Shown: positions 39,348 to 47,634 of the stretch, piece by piece
Layout of the letters: each line of letters begins with the position of its first letter
Numbering within the stretch: the first letter of the stretch is position 1
Source of the DNA: Serratia fonticola
GTDB taxonomy: Bacteria > Pseudomonadota > Gammaproteobacteria > Enterobacterales > Enterobacteriaceae
NCBI RefSeq assembly: GCF_001006005.1
Contig: NZ_CP011254.1
Coordinates: forward strand, 124,001 to 188,000
DNA length: 64,000 nucleotides
Reading direction: 5' to 3'
Position numbers and translations under genes: made by a program
The notes under the pieces: generated by a model
The model's input: only the letters and a program-made list of their open reading frames with translations
Told to the model about the DNA's origin: nothing
Databases searched by the model: none

Positions 39348-39746
39348 TTATACTAATAAATTAGATTTAATCCACAATAAAATGGATTTACACTCCTGAA
39401 TCACTCGAAAAATAAAGGGCCACTCCCAGGTAGCCCGAGGGAGAGTTTCAAGCGCCGCTTCGGTCACATTGATTTCAGATGCCATCTTCCAGATCCCCCG
39501 AAGTGATTGCTGGAACCCAGCCTTTTTCTGCTGGTTAAAGAATTCGTAGACCGCAAACGCCGCGCCCAGCACGGCTACCGGCAGCAGATTTTGTACCGGA
39601 ATAAAGGTGACGAACAAAAAGCCGACGATAAAGAACGGAATAAACGGCGTCTTCATCATAACCTTGAGCAGCAGGCCAAAACCAACGGCGAAGTAGAAGG
39701 GTCGGTAAATGGCTAGGTACCAGCGTTGAAATGAGTTGATTGTCAG
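39348..39746 (-). pseudogene. C-terminal remnant of a mannose/sorbose-family PTS IIC protein
   Basis: The minus-strand frame is open from 39746 and reads RPFYFAVGFGLLLKVMMK, then PFIPFFIVGFLFVTFIPVQ and LPVAVLGAAFAVYEFF, the last membrane segments typical of EII-Sor/Man IIC subunits. Residues after about NQQKKAG do not look like the family. Without the N-terminal four-fifths and with no other PTS genes, it cannot function. An ATG at 39659 gives a 103-codon ORF, but translation seems unlikely. Confidence 0.6.
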
Positions 39747-39777
39747 CTATAGTGCTAGCAAATCATCAGGAGCCGCC

Positions 39778-40203
39778 ATGCAAATAAGACCTTACCAAGA
39801 GGCCGATCGCCCTTTCCTGCGCAGCCTGTACCTTGCCGCCCGCCAAGCCGCCTTTACCTGGCGCGACACGCGAAATTACCGGCTGGAAGATTTTGATCGT
39901 TCAACGATTGGCGAAGAGATCTGGGTAGCCGAACAGGACGGCAAGCTGATCGGCTTTGTCTCGATCTATCGAGCTGAAGATTTTATTCATAATCTGTATG
40001 TCGATCCCCTCCTGCCGCCACAGGGCGTGGGCAGTGCGCTATTGCATGCCGCAGAGCAGACATTTACCTCAACCGGCTCGCTCAAGTGCCTGGTGCAAAA
40101 TCGCAAGGCGCTAGCGTTCTATCACAAACACGGCTGGCAGAGCGTCTCCACCGGTGGTGACGGCGGAGAAGAGTATTACCTGATGCATTCGCCGAAAAGA
40201 TAG
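39778..40203 (+). CDS. GNAT-family N-acetyltransferase
   Basis: 141 aa GNAT domain. IRPYQEADRPFLRSLYLAAR opens the fold. The acetyl-CoA loop is VDPLLPPQGVGSALLHAAE (Q-x-x-G-V-G), and the C-terminal part LKCLVQNRKALAFYHKHGW is typical of small YjaB-like enzymes. ATG 39778 was preferred over upstream in-frame starts because AGGAG lies 5 bases before it. Acceptor substrate unknown. Converges on the GntR gene with only 8 bases between. Confidence 0.85.
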   Translation: MQIRPYQEADRPFLRSLYLAARQAAFTWRDTRNYRLEDFDRSTIGEEIWVAEQDGKLIGFVSIYRAEDFIHNLYVDPLLPPQGVGSALLHAAEQTFTSTGSLKCLVQNRKALAFYHKHGWQSVSTGGDGGEEYYLMHSPKR

Positions 40204-40211
40204 CGTTGTTC

Positions 40212-40940
40212 TTAAGCTTGCGGTTTCAGCACAATGGAACAAGCGTATCTGTCCGCCGGATGGATAGACACCGTCGTTTCGAACGTCTCCCCATGGCGGT
40301 CAACATAACGACGAACAATTCTCAGCGCGGGTGAACCGGGTTCAACGCCAAGCACTTTGGCAATTTTCGGCGATACGCCAACGGCGGTGATGGTCTGCCG
40401 AACCTCTTCACTCTTGACCCCATAATGTTTTTCAATCAGCTCACTGATCAATGCATAGGGATCGCTGCGCACCAGGCGACGTATTTTGTCGTAAATCAGG
40501 CGGGTATAGCTGTCTGTCCAGCAAATGGGCGCGTCTTTCTTTGCGCCGTCTTCGCGGATACTGGCGATATGTAACCAGCGCGAACCCGGCGAACCGCCGA
40601 TCACTTGAGATAGTTCCTCATCAGCCACCACCTCATCAATCTTTTTAACCACCCGAAGGTTATTGTTGGCCAGGAAAAGCAAATCTTCCAGGCTGGCCAA
40701 CGGGTGATTCATAGCGCTGTCTGATTTTTTTTCCACTATCAGAGTGCCAATCCCCTTGCGCCTGACGATCAATCCCTGCTCGGTGATATCACGCAAGGCT
40801 TCACGAATGGTATGTCGGCTGACATCAAACTGTTCACACAGCTCCATTTCAGGTGGCAGCAACGTGCCAACCGGGTACTTACCCGAGGCAATGCTTTGCA
40901 CCAGCTCACGAGCAATACGTTTATAAAGAGATTCTTTCAT
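40212..40940 (-). CDS. GntR/HutC-family (UTRA) transcriptional regulator
   Basis: 242 aa. Winged HTH (LYKRIARELVQSIASGKYPVGTLLPPEMELCEQFDVSRHTIREALRDI region, residues 5-55), then a UTRA ligand domain ending in VVRRYVDRHGETFETTVSIHPADRY. Divergent from the lyase/DASS genes across a 245-base gap containing three palindromic sites, so it very likely represses both directions and senses the substrate or a derivative. Confidence 0.9.
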   Translation of the reverse strand: MKESLYKRIARELVQSIASGKYPVGTLLPPEMELCEQFDVSRHTIREALRDITEQGLIVRRKGIGTLIVEKKSDSAMNHPLASLEDLLFLANNNLRVVKKIDEVVADEELSQVIGGSPGSRWLHIASIREDGAKKDAPICWTDSYTRLIYDKIRRLVRSDPYALISELIEKHYGVKSEEVRQTITAVGVSPKIAKVLGVEPGSPALRIVRRYVDRHGETFETTVSIHPADRYACSIVLKPQA

Positions 40941-41015
40941 AGCGGTCTGGCCGTTACTCCCGAAAAAACTTTCAGATCAACATCACAAAGTTGTAGCAAG
41001 ACAGCTTTGCTCAAA

Positions 41016-41060
41016 TGTCCGTACATTATATATTGTCCGGACATATCAAATGTACGGACA
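41016..41060. promoter_or_regulatory. Three GntR-type operators between the regulator and lyase genes
   Basis: TGTCCGTACA (41016-41025), TGTCCGGACA (41034-41043, perfect palindrome) and TGTACGGACA (41051-41060), with centre spacing 18 and 17 bases. The outer two are exact inverse complements (with extended flanks AAATGTCCGTACATT / AATGTACGGACATTT). GntR/HutC proteins bind sites of the TGT-N4-ACA kind. Confidence 0.85.
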
Positions 41061-41185
41061 TTTAAAGTAACCTGAACAGCAAGAGCCCTCGTTTCCTCGC
41101 TCCTCACGAGCTGCTGCTTAGCCACCTGTCCCTATATGACATATGAAATAAATCTTACCATCATTCTTACACTCAGGGAGGCAAT

Positions 41186-42538
41186 ATGGCTTCTAATGTT
41201 CTTGATTCTATTCTGTTCCGTGACGCTTTTGGTACCCCGGAAATGCGTGCCATTTTTGATGATCGCGAGTTGGTGCGCAAGTACGTCGAGGTGGAGGTCG
41301 CTCTGGCCAAAGCCGAAGCTCGCTGTGGGGTGATCCCAGCGGAAGCCGCAGAGGAAATTGCGGCCAGTTGCAGTGCAGACACGCTGGATTTTGACCTACT
41401 GCGTCATGAAACCGAAATCGTTGGCTATCCCATTTTGCCGTTGGTGCATCAGATATCGAAGCAGGCTGGCAGCTCAGGGGGATACGTTCACTGGGGTGCA
41501 ACGACACAAGATATTATGGATACCGCTGTCGTCCTGCAAATCCGCGATGCATTCGAACTTATCGAAACCGATATCACCGAACTACGCCGCATTCTGGCTG
41601 ACATGGCACAGCGCTACCGAACCACCCCAATGGCCGGACGCACCCATTTGCAACAAGCCTTGCCGATCACCTTCGGCTATAAGGCGGCAATCTGGCTCAA
41701 TATGTTTGATCGACACGCCGAACGCCTGGCGCAAGCCCGCCCGCGCGTTCTGGTAGGCCAATTCGCCGGAGCCGCCGGGACGTTGGCATCGCTGGGGGAT
41801 AAGGGGCTGGCTGTGCAGCAGGCGATGATGGAAGAGCTGAAGCTGGGCACTCCTGCCTCCACCTGGCATGTAGCACGCGACGGTTTTGCCGAAGCCGTTA
41901 ACCTGTTGGGCCTGATCACCGGCTCACTGGGCAAAATCGCCTATGACGTCATGCTGATGGCCTCAAACGAATTCGGCGAACTCTATGAGCCCTTCGTCAA
42001 AGGCCGTGGTGCCAGCAGTACCATGCCGCAAAAACGAAATCCTATTTCCAGTGAACTTATGCTGGCCTGCGCCAAAGGGGTCCGTCAACAGGCTGGGTTG
42101 ATGTTGGATGCGATGGTCCAGGATCTTGAGCGCGCCACCGGGCCTTGGCATGCCGAATGGATAGCCATCCCAGAAAGCTTCATTCTCAGCGCCGGTGCAC
42201 TGAAGCAGGCAAGATTTATGCTCGGTGGGCTGATTGTGGATGAAGCTGCCATGGCAAAAAACCTGAACATGACTAATGGGTTGATCGTAGCCGAAGCCGT
42301 GATGATGGGGCTTGCACCTTATATTGGCCGCCAGGATGCCCATGATGTGGTGTATGACGCCTGCCGTATTGTCAATGAACAGGGAGGACGCCTCGCCGAT
42401 GTGCTGAACGCGTTGCCGGCCATTGCCAGCCGTCTGCAGCCAGAGCTGATTGAGCAGCTTACCGACCCGACCAATTATTTGGGTATGGCACCGCAAATGG
42501 TGGATCGGGCAGTACAACATTCAGCCAAACAGGGCTAA
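41186..42538 (+). CDS. Fumarase/aspartase-superfamily lyase (PcaB/adenylosuccinate lyase-like), substrate unknown
   Basis: 450 aa. The superfamily signature GASSTMPQKRNPISSE (about 272-287, catalytic Ser loop) and the general-acid region AGRTHLQQALPITFG (about 152-166, His) are intact, as is VHWGATTQDIMDT (about 93-105). Overall nearest to 3-carboxy-cis,cis-muconate lactonising enzymes and adenylosuccinate lyase, but no other pca or purine gene is near. The partners, a DASS anion transporter and a GntR repressor, point to breakdown of an imported succinyl-type compound, releasing fumarate. Strong AGGGAGG ribosome site. Confidence 0.85.
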   Translation: MASNVLDSILFRDAFGTPEMRAIFDDRELVRKYVEVEVALAKAEARCGVIPAEAAEEIAASCSADTLDFDLLRHETEIVGYPILPLVHQISKQAGSSGGYVHWGATTQDIMDTAVVLQIRDAFELIETDITELRRILADMAQRYRTTPMAGRTHLQQALPITFGYKAAIWLNMFDRHAERLAQARPRVLVGQFAGAAGTLASLGDKGLAVQQAMMEELKLGTPASTWHVARDGFAEAVNLLGLITGSLGKIAYDVMLMASNEFGELYEPFVKGRGASSTMPQKRNPISSELMLACAKGVRQQAGLMLDAMVQDLERATGPWHAEWIAIPESFILSAGALKQARFMLGGLIVDEAAMAKNLNMTNGLIVAEAVMMGLAPYIGRQDAHDVVYDACRIVNEQGGRLADVLNALPAIASRLQPELIEQLTDPTNYLGMAPQMVDRAVQHSAKQG

Positions 42539-42579
42539 CGCATCCGCAGGAAATTCAATCCTTGTATAAGGAGATAATT

Positions 42580-44004
42580 ATGTCAGCAGGATCACCCGAC
42601 AGAAAGAAAAAAGCTATCGCCACCCTGATCCCCCTGCTTTTAGGCTTGGCGATCTGGTTTTATCCGGTACCCGAGGGATTAACACCGCAGGCTTGGCAGA
42701 TGTTCGCCATCTTTGCAGCAACTATTGCAGCAATTCTGACTCAACCACTGCCCTCCGGGGCCGTTATGCTGGTCGCGCTTTGCGTAGCCATTTTTACCGG
42801 TACCCTGACAGAGGCTAAAGCCTTATCCGGCTTTGCCAGTGGGACAGTATGGCTGATTTTCTGTGCTTATATCCTGTCACTGGGGTTCGTTACCTCCGGT
42901 TTAGGTAAGCGCATCGCCTATAAAATGCTGTCATTATTTGGTGGCAGCAGCCTGGGGATTGCCTACTCGCTAGGGGTATCCGATCTGATTATGGCTCCGG
43001 CCATGCCTTCGGTAACCGCCAGATCGGGAGGCATCATCTTTCCCATCGTACGCTCTATCAATGAAGTCTTAGGTTCGGCACCAGGTAAGAGCGGTAAAAA
43101 GATCGGCGACTTTCTGATTATGGTGTGCTTCCAGTTCACCCCCATTACCGGTGCCATATTTCTGACAGGTATGGCGGCGAACCCACTGGTGGGCAGTCTG
43201 GCAAAAGATTCGTTGGGGGTAGAAATAACCTGGGGTGGCTGGTTCGTGGCCGCGGTCGTTCCCGCCATGGTGTGCTTTTTCCTGATGCCACTGCTGGTCT
43301 ATAAGATCTTGAACCCGGAACTTAAAAAGACCCCGGAAGCGAAAGACATGGGACGCCGTGCTCTCAATGAGCTAGGTGCGATGTCAGGCGTTGAAAAAAA
43401 GGTCGCGCTGGGTTTTATCTTGGCACTGCTGGGCTGGGGCACCAGTCTGCTGACAGGATTATCGGCTACCACGGTAGGGCTGGGGTTGGCTGCCTATCTG
43501 TTTGCTACTCATGCGGTGAGTTGGAAAGATCTGCTTAAAGATCAGGCCGCGTGGGATACGGTGATCTGGTTCAGCGTCATCATCAGCCTGGCGGGCGGGC
43601 TGTCCAGCCTCGGTTTTATCAGTTGGATGACCACCAAGCTCGAAACCACTATTAGCGGTTTTGGCGCAATGCAGACGTTTGTCATTCTGGGGATACTGTA
43701 TATCTATGTGCATTATCTGTTTGCCACGGCCTCCGGCCACGTCGCCGCGCTGTATGCTCCGTTCGCAGCTACCGCCATCGCTGCTGGCGCACCACCGATG
43801 ATGGTTGCCATCTGTTTTGGTATTTTCAGCAATCTGATGTGGGGAAATACCGAATATGGCGGCGGCCCTGGCCCCATTTACTTCGCTCAGGGATATTTTG
43901 AACGGCCACGTTTCTACAAAATCAATTTTTGCGTGGTGACGTTCAACGTCATTCTGATCTTCGTTGTCGGCCTCGCCTGGTGGAAATTGCTAGGGTACTA
44001 TTGA
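42580..44004 (+). CDS. DASS-family anion:sodium symporter (SLC13/CitT-like)
   Basis: 474 aa, 11-13 TM. Family features: GLTPQAWQMFAIFAATIAAILTQPLP near the start, SDLIMAPAMPSVTARSGGIIFPIV, FTPITGAIFLTGMAANPL (substrate/Na site) and FATASGHVAALYAPF. Family members move di- and tricarboxylates such as succinate, citrate or tartrate. ATG 42580 follows AAGGAGATAATT. Forms an operon with the lyase, 41 bases after its stop. Confidence 0.9.
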   Translation: MSAGSPDRKKKAIATLIPLLLGLAIWFYPVPEGLTPQAWQMFAIFAATIAAILTQPLPSGAVMLVALCVAIFTGTLTEAKALSGFASGTVWLIFCAYILSLGFVTSGLGKRIAYKMLSLFGGSSLGIAYSLGVSDLIMAPAMPSVTARSGGIIFPIVRSINEVLGSAPGKSGKKIGDFLIMVCFQFTPITGAIFLTGMAANPLVGSLAKDSLGVEITWGGWFVAAVVPAMVCFFLMPLLVYKILNPELKKTPEAKDMGRRALNELGAMSGVEKKVALGFILALLGWGTSLLTGLSATTVGLGLAAYLFATHAVSWKDLLKDQAAWDTVIWFSVIISLAGGLSSLGFISWMTTKLETTISGFGAMQTFVILGILYIYVHYLFATASGHVAALYAPFAATAIAAGAPPMMVAICFGIFSNLMWGNTEYGGGPGPIYFAQGYFERPRFYKINFCVVTFNVILIFVVGLAWWKLLGYY

Positions 44005-44015
44005 TCGCTATTACC

Positions 44016-44057
44016 GAATCAGGCGTCATGGGGTCAGTTCAATATTGCGCCTGATTC
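44016..44057. mobile_element. Solo IS terminus inside an inverted repeat
   Basis: The outer arms GAATCAGGCG (44016-44025) and CGCCTGATTC (44048-44057) are a perfect inverted repeat, possibly the DASS-gene terminator. Between them GGGGTCAGTTCA (44030-44041) is the exact complement of the IS terminus at 9875-9886, and 16 of 18 bases match when extended. No transposase sequence remains. It may be a relic of an excised IS or a coincidence. Confidence 0.45.
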
Positions 44058-44101
44058 ATTCAGGATATTCACTACCCATAACCAACCAAGGAATAGCCAT
44101 C

Positions 44102-45571
44102 GTGGATCCGGCTGGCGTCAATACAGGGATAGACACCTACCGCGCACAAACAAAGCGCTACGTACATCTGCTTTTTGCCCTTCAGGCGATAGGTGCATCC
44201 TCACCTGCGATTATCATCTCGCTAGGCGGATTGGTGGGTGAGACATTAAGCAGTAATAAAGCCTTATCCACGTTACCGGTCAGTCTCTTCAACATTGGCC
44301 TGGCCTTGTCGGTGTTACCTGTAGGAGCCCTGATAGCCCGCTTTGGGCGTGTTAACGCCTATACCCTTGGTGCGCTCAGTGCGTTCATCGGGGGGATAAT
44401 AGCTACATGGGGCGTCATAAACGGCTCCTTCATCCTGTTCTGTCTGGGCTGCCTGATGGCCGGGGGTTACGCGGCGTGCGTACAAAGCTACCGTTTTGCG
44501 GTAACGGATTATGTCGCCAAACCTGAGCAACCCGTGGCGATCTCCCGGGTTATGCTCGGCGGACTGTTGGCAGCGGTAATTGGCCCACAACTGGTGATCT
44601 GGACGCAAAACCTATTGCCAGTCCCCCTGTCGGCCAGTTTCCTCGGGCAGTCTCTGCTGGCGTTGATTGCGTTGCTGCTTTTATGGCAAATGCGGCGCAT
44701 GACCGCTCGCTTGGCGGCTCAACCAAACCCACTTTCCGAACCCGTTCAATCAACATCAACAGATAAAATTCGCTCTCTGAGGGAAATCGCCGGTTCATTG
44801 CGCTTTATCACCACCGCAGTCGCGGCCCTGGTCTCTTATGGGCTGATGACGTTTATGATGACTGCAACGCCGCTGGCAATGATCCATCACGGACACAGCC
44901 TGTCCACCGCCACATTAGGTATCCAATGGCATATTCTGGCCATGTACGCGCCGGCGTTTATCACTGGCAGGCTGATATCGCGTTTCGGGCCTCGTAACGT
45001 CTGCGCCAGCGGGCTATTGCTGACGGCCTGCGCCGCTGCGGTTTCCATGATAGGCACCGAGGTCATCTGGTTCTGGGGCGGATTAATCCTACTGGGCGTC
45101 GGCTGGAACTTTGGTTTTGTCAGCGCGACCGTCATGCTGAGCGCTTGTTACACGCATCAAGAACGGCTGAAGGTGCAATCACTGAATGACTCTTTTGTCT
45201 TCGGCACCACCGCATTAGCCTCTCTGTTATCTGGGCAGATGATGCATATTCTCGGCTGGTTCTGGCTGAATATGCTGGTGTTTATCCCAGTCGTCATTGC
45301 GTTGGGATTGTTGTTTATCCAGGGTATGGCGGAAAAAAAGCTGCTGGATAAACCTGCACTGGCGTATGGAAGGGTCAACGGCAATATTTCAGCGTACACC
45401 ACCAAAACAGCAATGCCATCAGGCTTACCGAGCCGCCCAGCCAGCATACGCCATGCCAGCCTGCCCACGCATAAATATGGCTACCGGCAAACGCCCCCAA
45501 CCCACTGCCAACGGCATAAAACAGCATGTAGCACCCGACCAGACGACTGTGGGACTGCGGGTGCGCAGTGA
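44102..45571 (+). CDS. MFS transporter with antisense-overlapping 3' end
   Basis: 489 aa if GTG 44102 starts it (AAGGAA 8 bases before); a TTG at 44045 is also in frame. Twelve TM segments lie in residues about 20-400. Motif A is reduced (ALIARFGRVNAY). The last about 65 codons are hydrophilic, Thr/Pro/His-rich and lie antisense to the next gene (197-base overlap, 45375-45571), so the natural stop was probably lost and the tail is spurious. Substrate unknown; loosely linked with the lyase/DASS unit. Confidence 0.7.
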   Translation: MDPAGVNTGIDTYRAQTKRYVHLLFALQAIGASSPAIIISLGGLVGETLSSNKALSTLPVSLFNIGLALSVLPVGALIARFGRVNAYTLGALSAFIGGIIATWGVINGSFILFCLGCLMAGGYAACVQSYRFAVTDYVAKPEQPVAISRVMLGGLLAAVIGPQLVIWTQNLLPVPLSASFLGQSLLALIALLLLWQMRRMTARLAAQPNPLSEPVQSTSTDKIRSLREIAGSLRFITTAVAALVSYGLMTFMMTATPLAMIHHGHSLSTATLGIQWHILAMYAPAFITGRLISRFGPRNVCASGLLLTACAAAVSMIGTEVIWFWGGLILLGVGWNFGFVSATVMLSACYTHQERLKVQSLNDSFVFGTTALASLLSGQMMHILGWFWLNMLVFIPVVIALGLLFIQGMAEKKLLDKPALAYGRVNGNISAYTTKTAMPSGLPSRPASIRHASLPTHKYGYRQTPPTHCQRHKTACSTRPDDCGTAGAQ

Positions 45572-46583
45572 AAATCATGCTCTGGTTGAGGACATGGATC
45601 GCTTGCCCGGCAAGATCCAGCAGGATGATACCGCCAATCAGGTACACCATTCCTCGCTCCATCAACCCAAGCGGCAGCCAAGCGATCATCAGCAATAGCA
45701 GGCATATCCCGCTAGCTAGCTGCCCCCAGCCTTGGTCAGCTAGATGCCCGGCTCTCATCGCCGCCAGCGCACCGACTGCCCCTACCAGCCCAAATGCACC
45801 AATAGTCGAATGAGAAAAAAGAAATGGGGGTTGGCTCAAAGGGAGAACCAGCGTGCTCCAGAAGATGCTGAATGCCGCGAACATCAGCAACGCCAACATA
45901 CCGCGTATCTGCAAAATCCGGTCATGGCGCAACAGGCTCAGCATTGAGCCCAGCAGTTGCCAATAACTTAACTTCAACTCGGAAGTTGGCTGCTTTGGCA
46001 ATAAACGAGCTAGAACAGGAAGCAATATCAGGGTAATAGCCGCTGAGAAACAGTAGACCGTTCGCCAACCGCCGATATCCGCCAGCAACCCAGAGAGAGT
46101 GCGCGCCAGCAGTAACCCCATCACCACTCCTCCCTGAGCGGCCCCCACTACGCGTCCACGTTCCTGCGGAGAGGCTAACGTAGCGGCAAAGGCAATCAAT
46201 CCCTGCGTCATCGCGGTTCCCAACAGCCCCACCAGCAGCATAGCCGCCAGTAGCGCCAGGCTGCTACTAGACGCTACCACCATCAGCAACGCACCAATCA
46301 ACAGTATTTGCTGCACCGCTAGCAGGCGATGGCGATCCAGCAAATCCCCCAAAGGAACCACCAATAACAGCGCACAGGCACAGCCGACCTGGGTCGCCGC
46401 GATCACCATCCCTACTCTTGCCAGGCTGATCTTAAAATCCACCGCAATGGCATCAAGCAGCGGTTGCGCGTAATAAACATTGGCCACGCTGAAAGCGCAG
46501 GCTGCAGACAACAGCAGCACCAATGACGTAGGTAAAAGCTCAACAGACTGCGAGCGGAAGATTTCCAGCGGTTTATCACTCAT
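45375..46583 (-). CDS. MFS efflux-type transporter
   Basis: 402 aa, 12 TM. FSVANVYYAQPLLDAIAVDF opens TM1. VPLGDLLDRHRLL is motif A; GLLLARTLSGLLADIGGWR is near the antiporter-type motif C position. Resembles YgaY-like drug/aromatic efflux carriers. ATG 46583 was chosen (GAGGCG 6 bases upstream); the longer frame runs into the divergent HxlR gene. Divergent from an HxlR regulator across 94 bases, so probably induced by an electrophile or aromatic compound. Confidence 0.85.
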   Translation of the reverse strand: MSDKPLEIFRSQSVELLPTSLVLLLSAACAFSVANVYYAQPLLDAIAVDFKISLARVGMVIAATQVGCACALLLVVPLGDLLDRHRLLAVQQILLIGALLMVVASSSSLALLAAMLLVGLLGTAMTQGLIAFAATLASPQERGRVVGAAQGGVVMGLLLARTLSGLLADIGGWRTVYCFSAAITLILLPVLARLLPKQPTSELKLSYWQLLGSMLSLLRHDRILQIRGMLALLMFAAFSIFWSTLVLPLSQPPFLFSHSTIGAFGLVGAVGALAAMRAGHLADQGWGQLASGICLLLLMIAWLPLGLMERGMVYLIGGIILLDLAGQAIHVLNQSMIFTAHPQSHSRLVGCYMLFYAVGSGLGAFAGSHIYAWAGWHGVCWLGGSVSLMALLFWWCTLKYCR

Positions 46584-46620
46584 CAAGCGCCTCGTCAAGG
46601 TGGTTTCATTATTAAACTCA

Positions 46621-46649
46621 ATGCACTTTAGTGAAGGAGGTTTTATAAT
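46621..46649 (+). promoter_or_regulatory. Putative promoter of the HxlR/ABM operon
   Basis: Perfect -10 TATAAT (46644-46649) with a poor -35 ATGCAC (46621-46626), 17-base spacing. The weak -35 would suit a regulated promoter. Confidence 0.4.
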
Positions 46650-46677
46650 GCAACTAGAATAATTCTGGAGCCGCAGC

Positions 46678-47127
46678 ATGAAACGTAAAAGCCTTGAGGA
46701 TGCTCAATGCCCGGTAGCACGAACCTTGGATGTGCTGGGTGACTGGTGGTCACTGCTGATTATCCGCGACGCCTTTGACGGCATCAGCCGGTTTAGTGAG
46801 TTTCAAAAGAATCTGGGGATGGCAAAGAATATTCTTTCCACTCGGCTACGCACGCTGGTCGCCCAGGGGATTTTGCAAGTTAGCCCTGCCGCCGATGGCA
46901 GCGCCTATCAGGAGTATTTGCTGACCGATAAAGGCCGAGAAATCTTCCCGATTATCGTCGCACTGCGCCAATGGGGAGAAGATCATCTTTTTGCGGCAGG
47001 AGAGGACTATTCACGCCTGGTGGAAAACGACAGCGGCCAGCCGATACCTCGCATGACACCAATCGGTCATGCCGGGCAAGCACTCAACTTAGGCAATACC
47101 CGGGTCGTAAAAGTGGATGAGGAATAA
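46678..47127 (+). CDS. HxlR-family transcriptional regulator
   Basis: 149 aa. HxlR winged helix: CPVARTLDVLGDWWSLLIIRDAF, RFSEFQKNLGMAKNILSTRLRTLVAQGIL, then wing EYLLTDKGREIFPIIVALRQWG. The Cys11 near the N-terminus is the position used for quinone/diamide sensing in YodB/QorR-type members. It forms an operon with the monooxygenase two bases downstream and faces the MFS gene. Confidence 0.9.
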   Translation: MKRKSLEDAQCPVARTLDVLGDWWSLLIIRDAFDGISRFSEFQKNLGMAKNILSTRLRTLVAQGILQVSPAADGSAYQEYLLTDKGREIFPIIVALRQWGEDHLFAAGEDYSRLVENDSGQPIPRMTPIGHAGQALNLGNTRVVKVDEE

Positions 47128-47129
47128 AA

Positions 47130-47417
47130 ATGCTGAAAGTCATTGCCGAAGATTTTATCAAGGTTGAAGCGATAGAAACGGTGTTGCCGCTTTATCAAGA
47201 ACTGGTTGAAGCCACCAAGCAGGAACCCCGCTGTATCGCCTATGATCTGTATGTCGATCAAAAGGACGCCGGGCACTTTATCTTTATCGAAGAGTGGCCC
47301 GATCGCGCGGCGCTGGATGCTCACTGCGCGAGCGAACACTTTAAACGCCTGGTGCCGTTAATTGATCAACATAAACGTAAGGATGCCAGCTATATATTGA
47401 TGGATCCCTTTGTCTAA
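47130..47417 (+). CDS. ABM-domain protein, putative quinol monooxygenase
   Basis: 95 aa ferredoxin-like dimer family (antibiotic biosynthesis monooxygenase, YgiN-like). Typical order: FIKVEAIETVLPLYQELVEATKQEPRCIAYDLY, FIFIEEWPDRAALDAHCASEHF. Cofactor-free oxidation of quinols is known for YgiN. Together with HxlR and the efflux pump it suggests quinone/aromatic detoxification. Confidence 0.85.
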   Translation: MLKVIAEDFIKVEAIETVLPLYQELVEATKQEPRCIAYDLYVDQKDAGHFIFIEEWPDRAALDAHCASEHFKRLVPLIDQHKRKDASYILMDPFV

Positions 47418-47430
47418 CAACATGCATTGC

Positions 47431-47456
47431 AGCCCATGCGCTCCTTGGGCTAGTTT
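47431..47456 (+). terminator. Terminator after the ABM gene
   Basis: AGCCCA (47431-47436) / TGGGCT (47446-47451), followed by AGTTTTT. Confidence 0.65.
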
Positions 47457-47556
47457 TTCGTACAAAAATAAAGTTAAGCAGACTAACAATATGCCAATTG
47501 GCAATACCGTCAAAAATACCGTCAACAGGTGTGAGTTAGTCGAAATTCATAATAGA

Positions 47557-47588
47557 GTAAAAACAAAACCCCCTGTAAAAACAGAGGG
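47557..47588 (-). terminator. Terminator of guaBA
   Basis: Minus strand: CCCTCTGT (47588-47581), loop TTTT, ACAGGGGG (47576-47569), then TTTTGTTTTT down to about 47559. Confidence 0.9.
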
Positions 47589-47634
47589 TTATCATCAAAC
47601 TAAATGCTTCAGTGCAGGGAGGAAATCGACTGAA

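Noticed and set aside
39659..39746. PTS IIC remnant as an intact 103-codon membrane gene starting at the ATG 39659
   Set aside because: Family similarity continues upstream of that ATG to a stop at 39747-39749, showing that the ATG is internal to a truncated gene.
46584..46679. Longer start for the minus-strand MFS gene
   Set aside because: It would cover the whole divergent promoter region and meet the HxlR start; the internal ATG has a good ribosome site.
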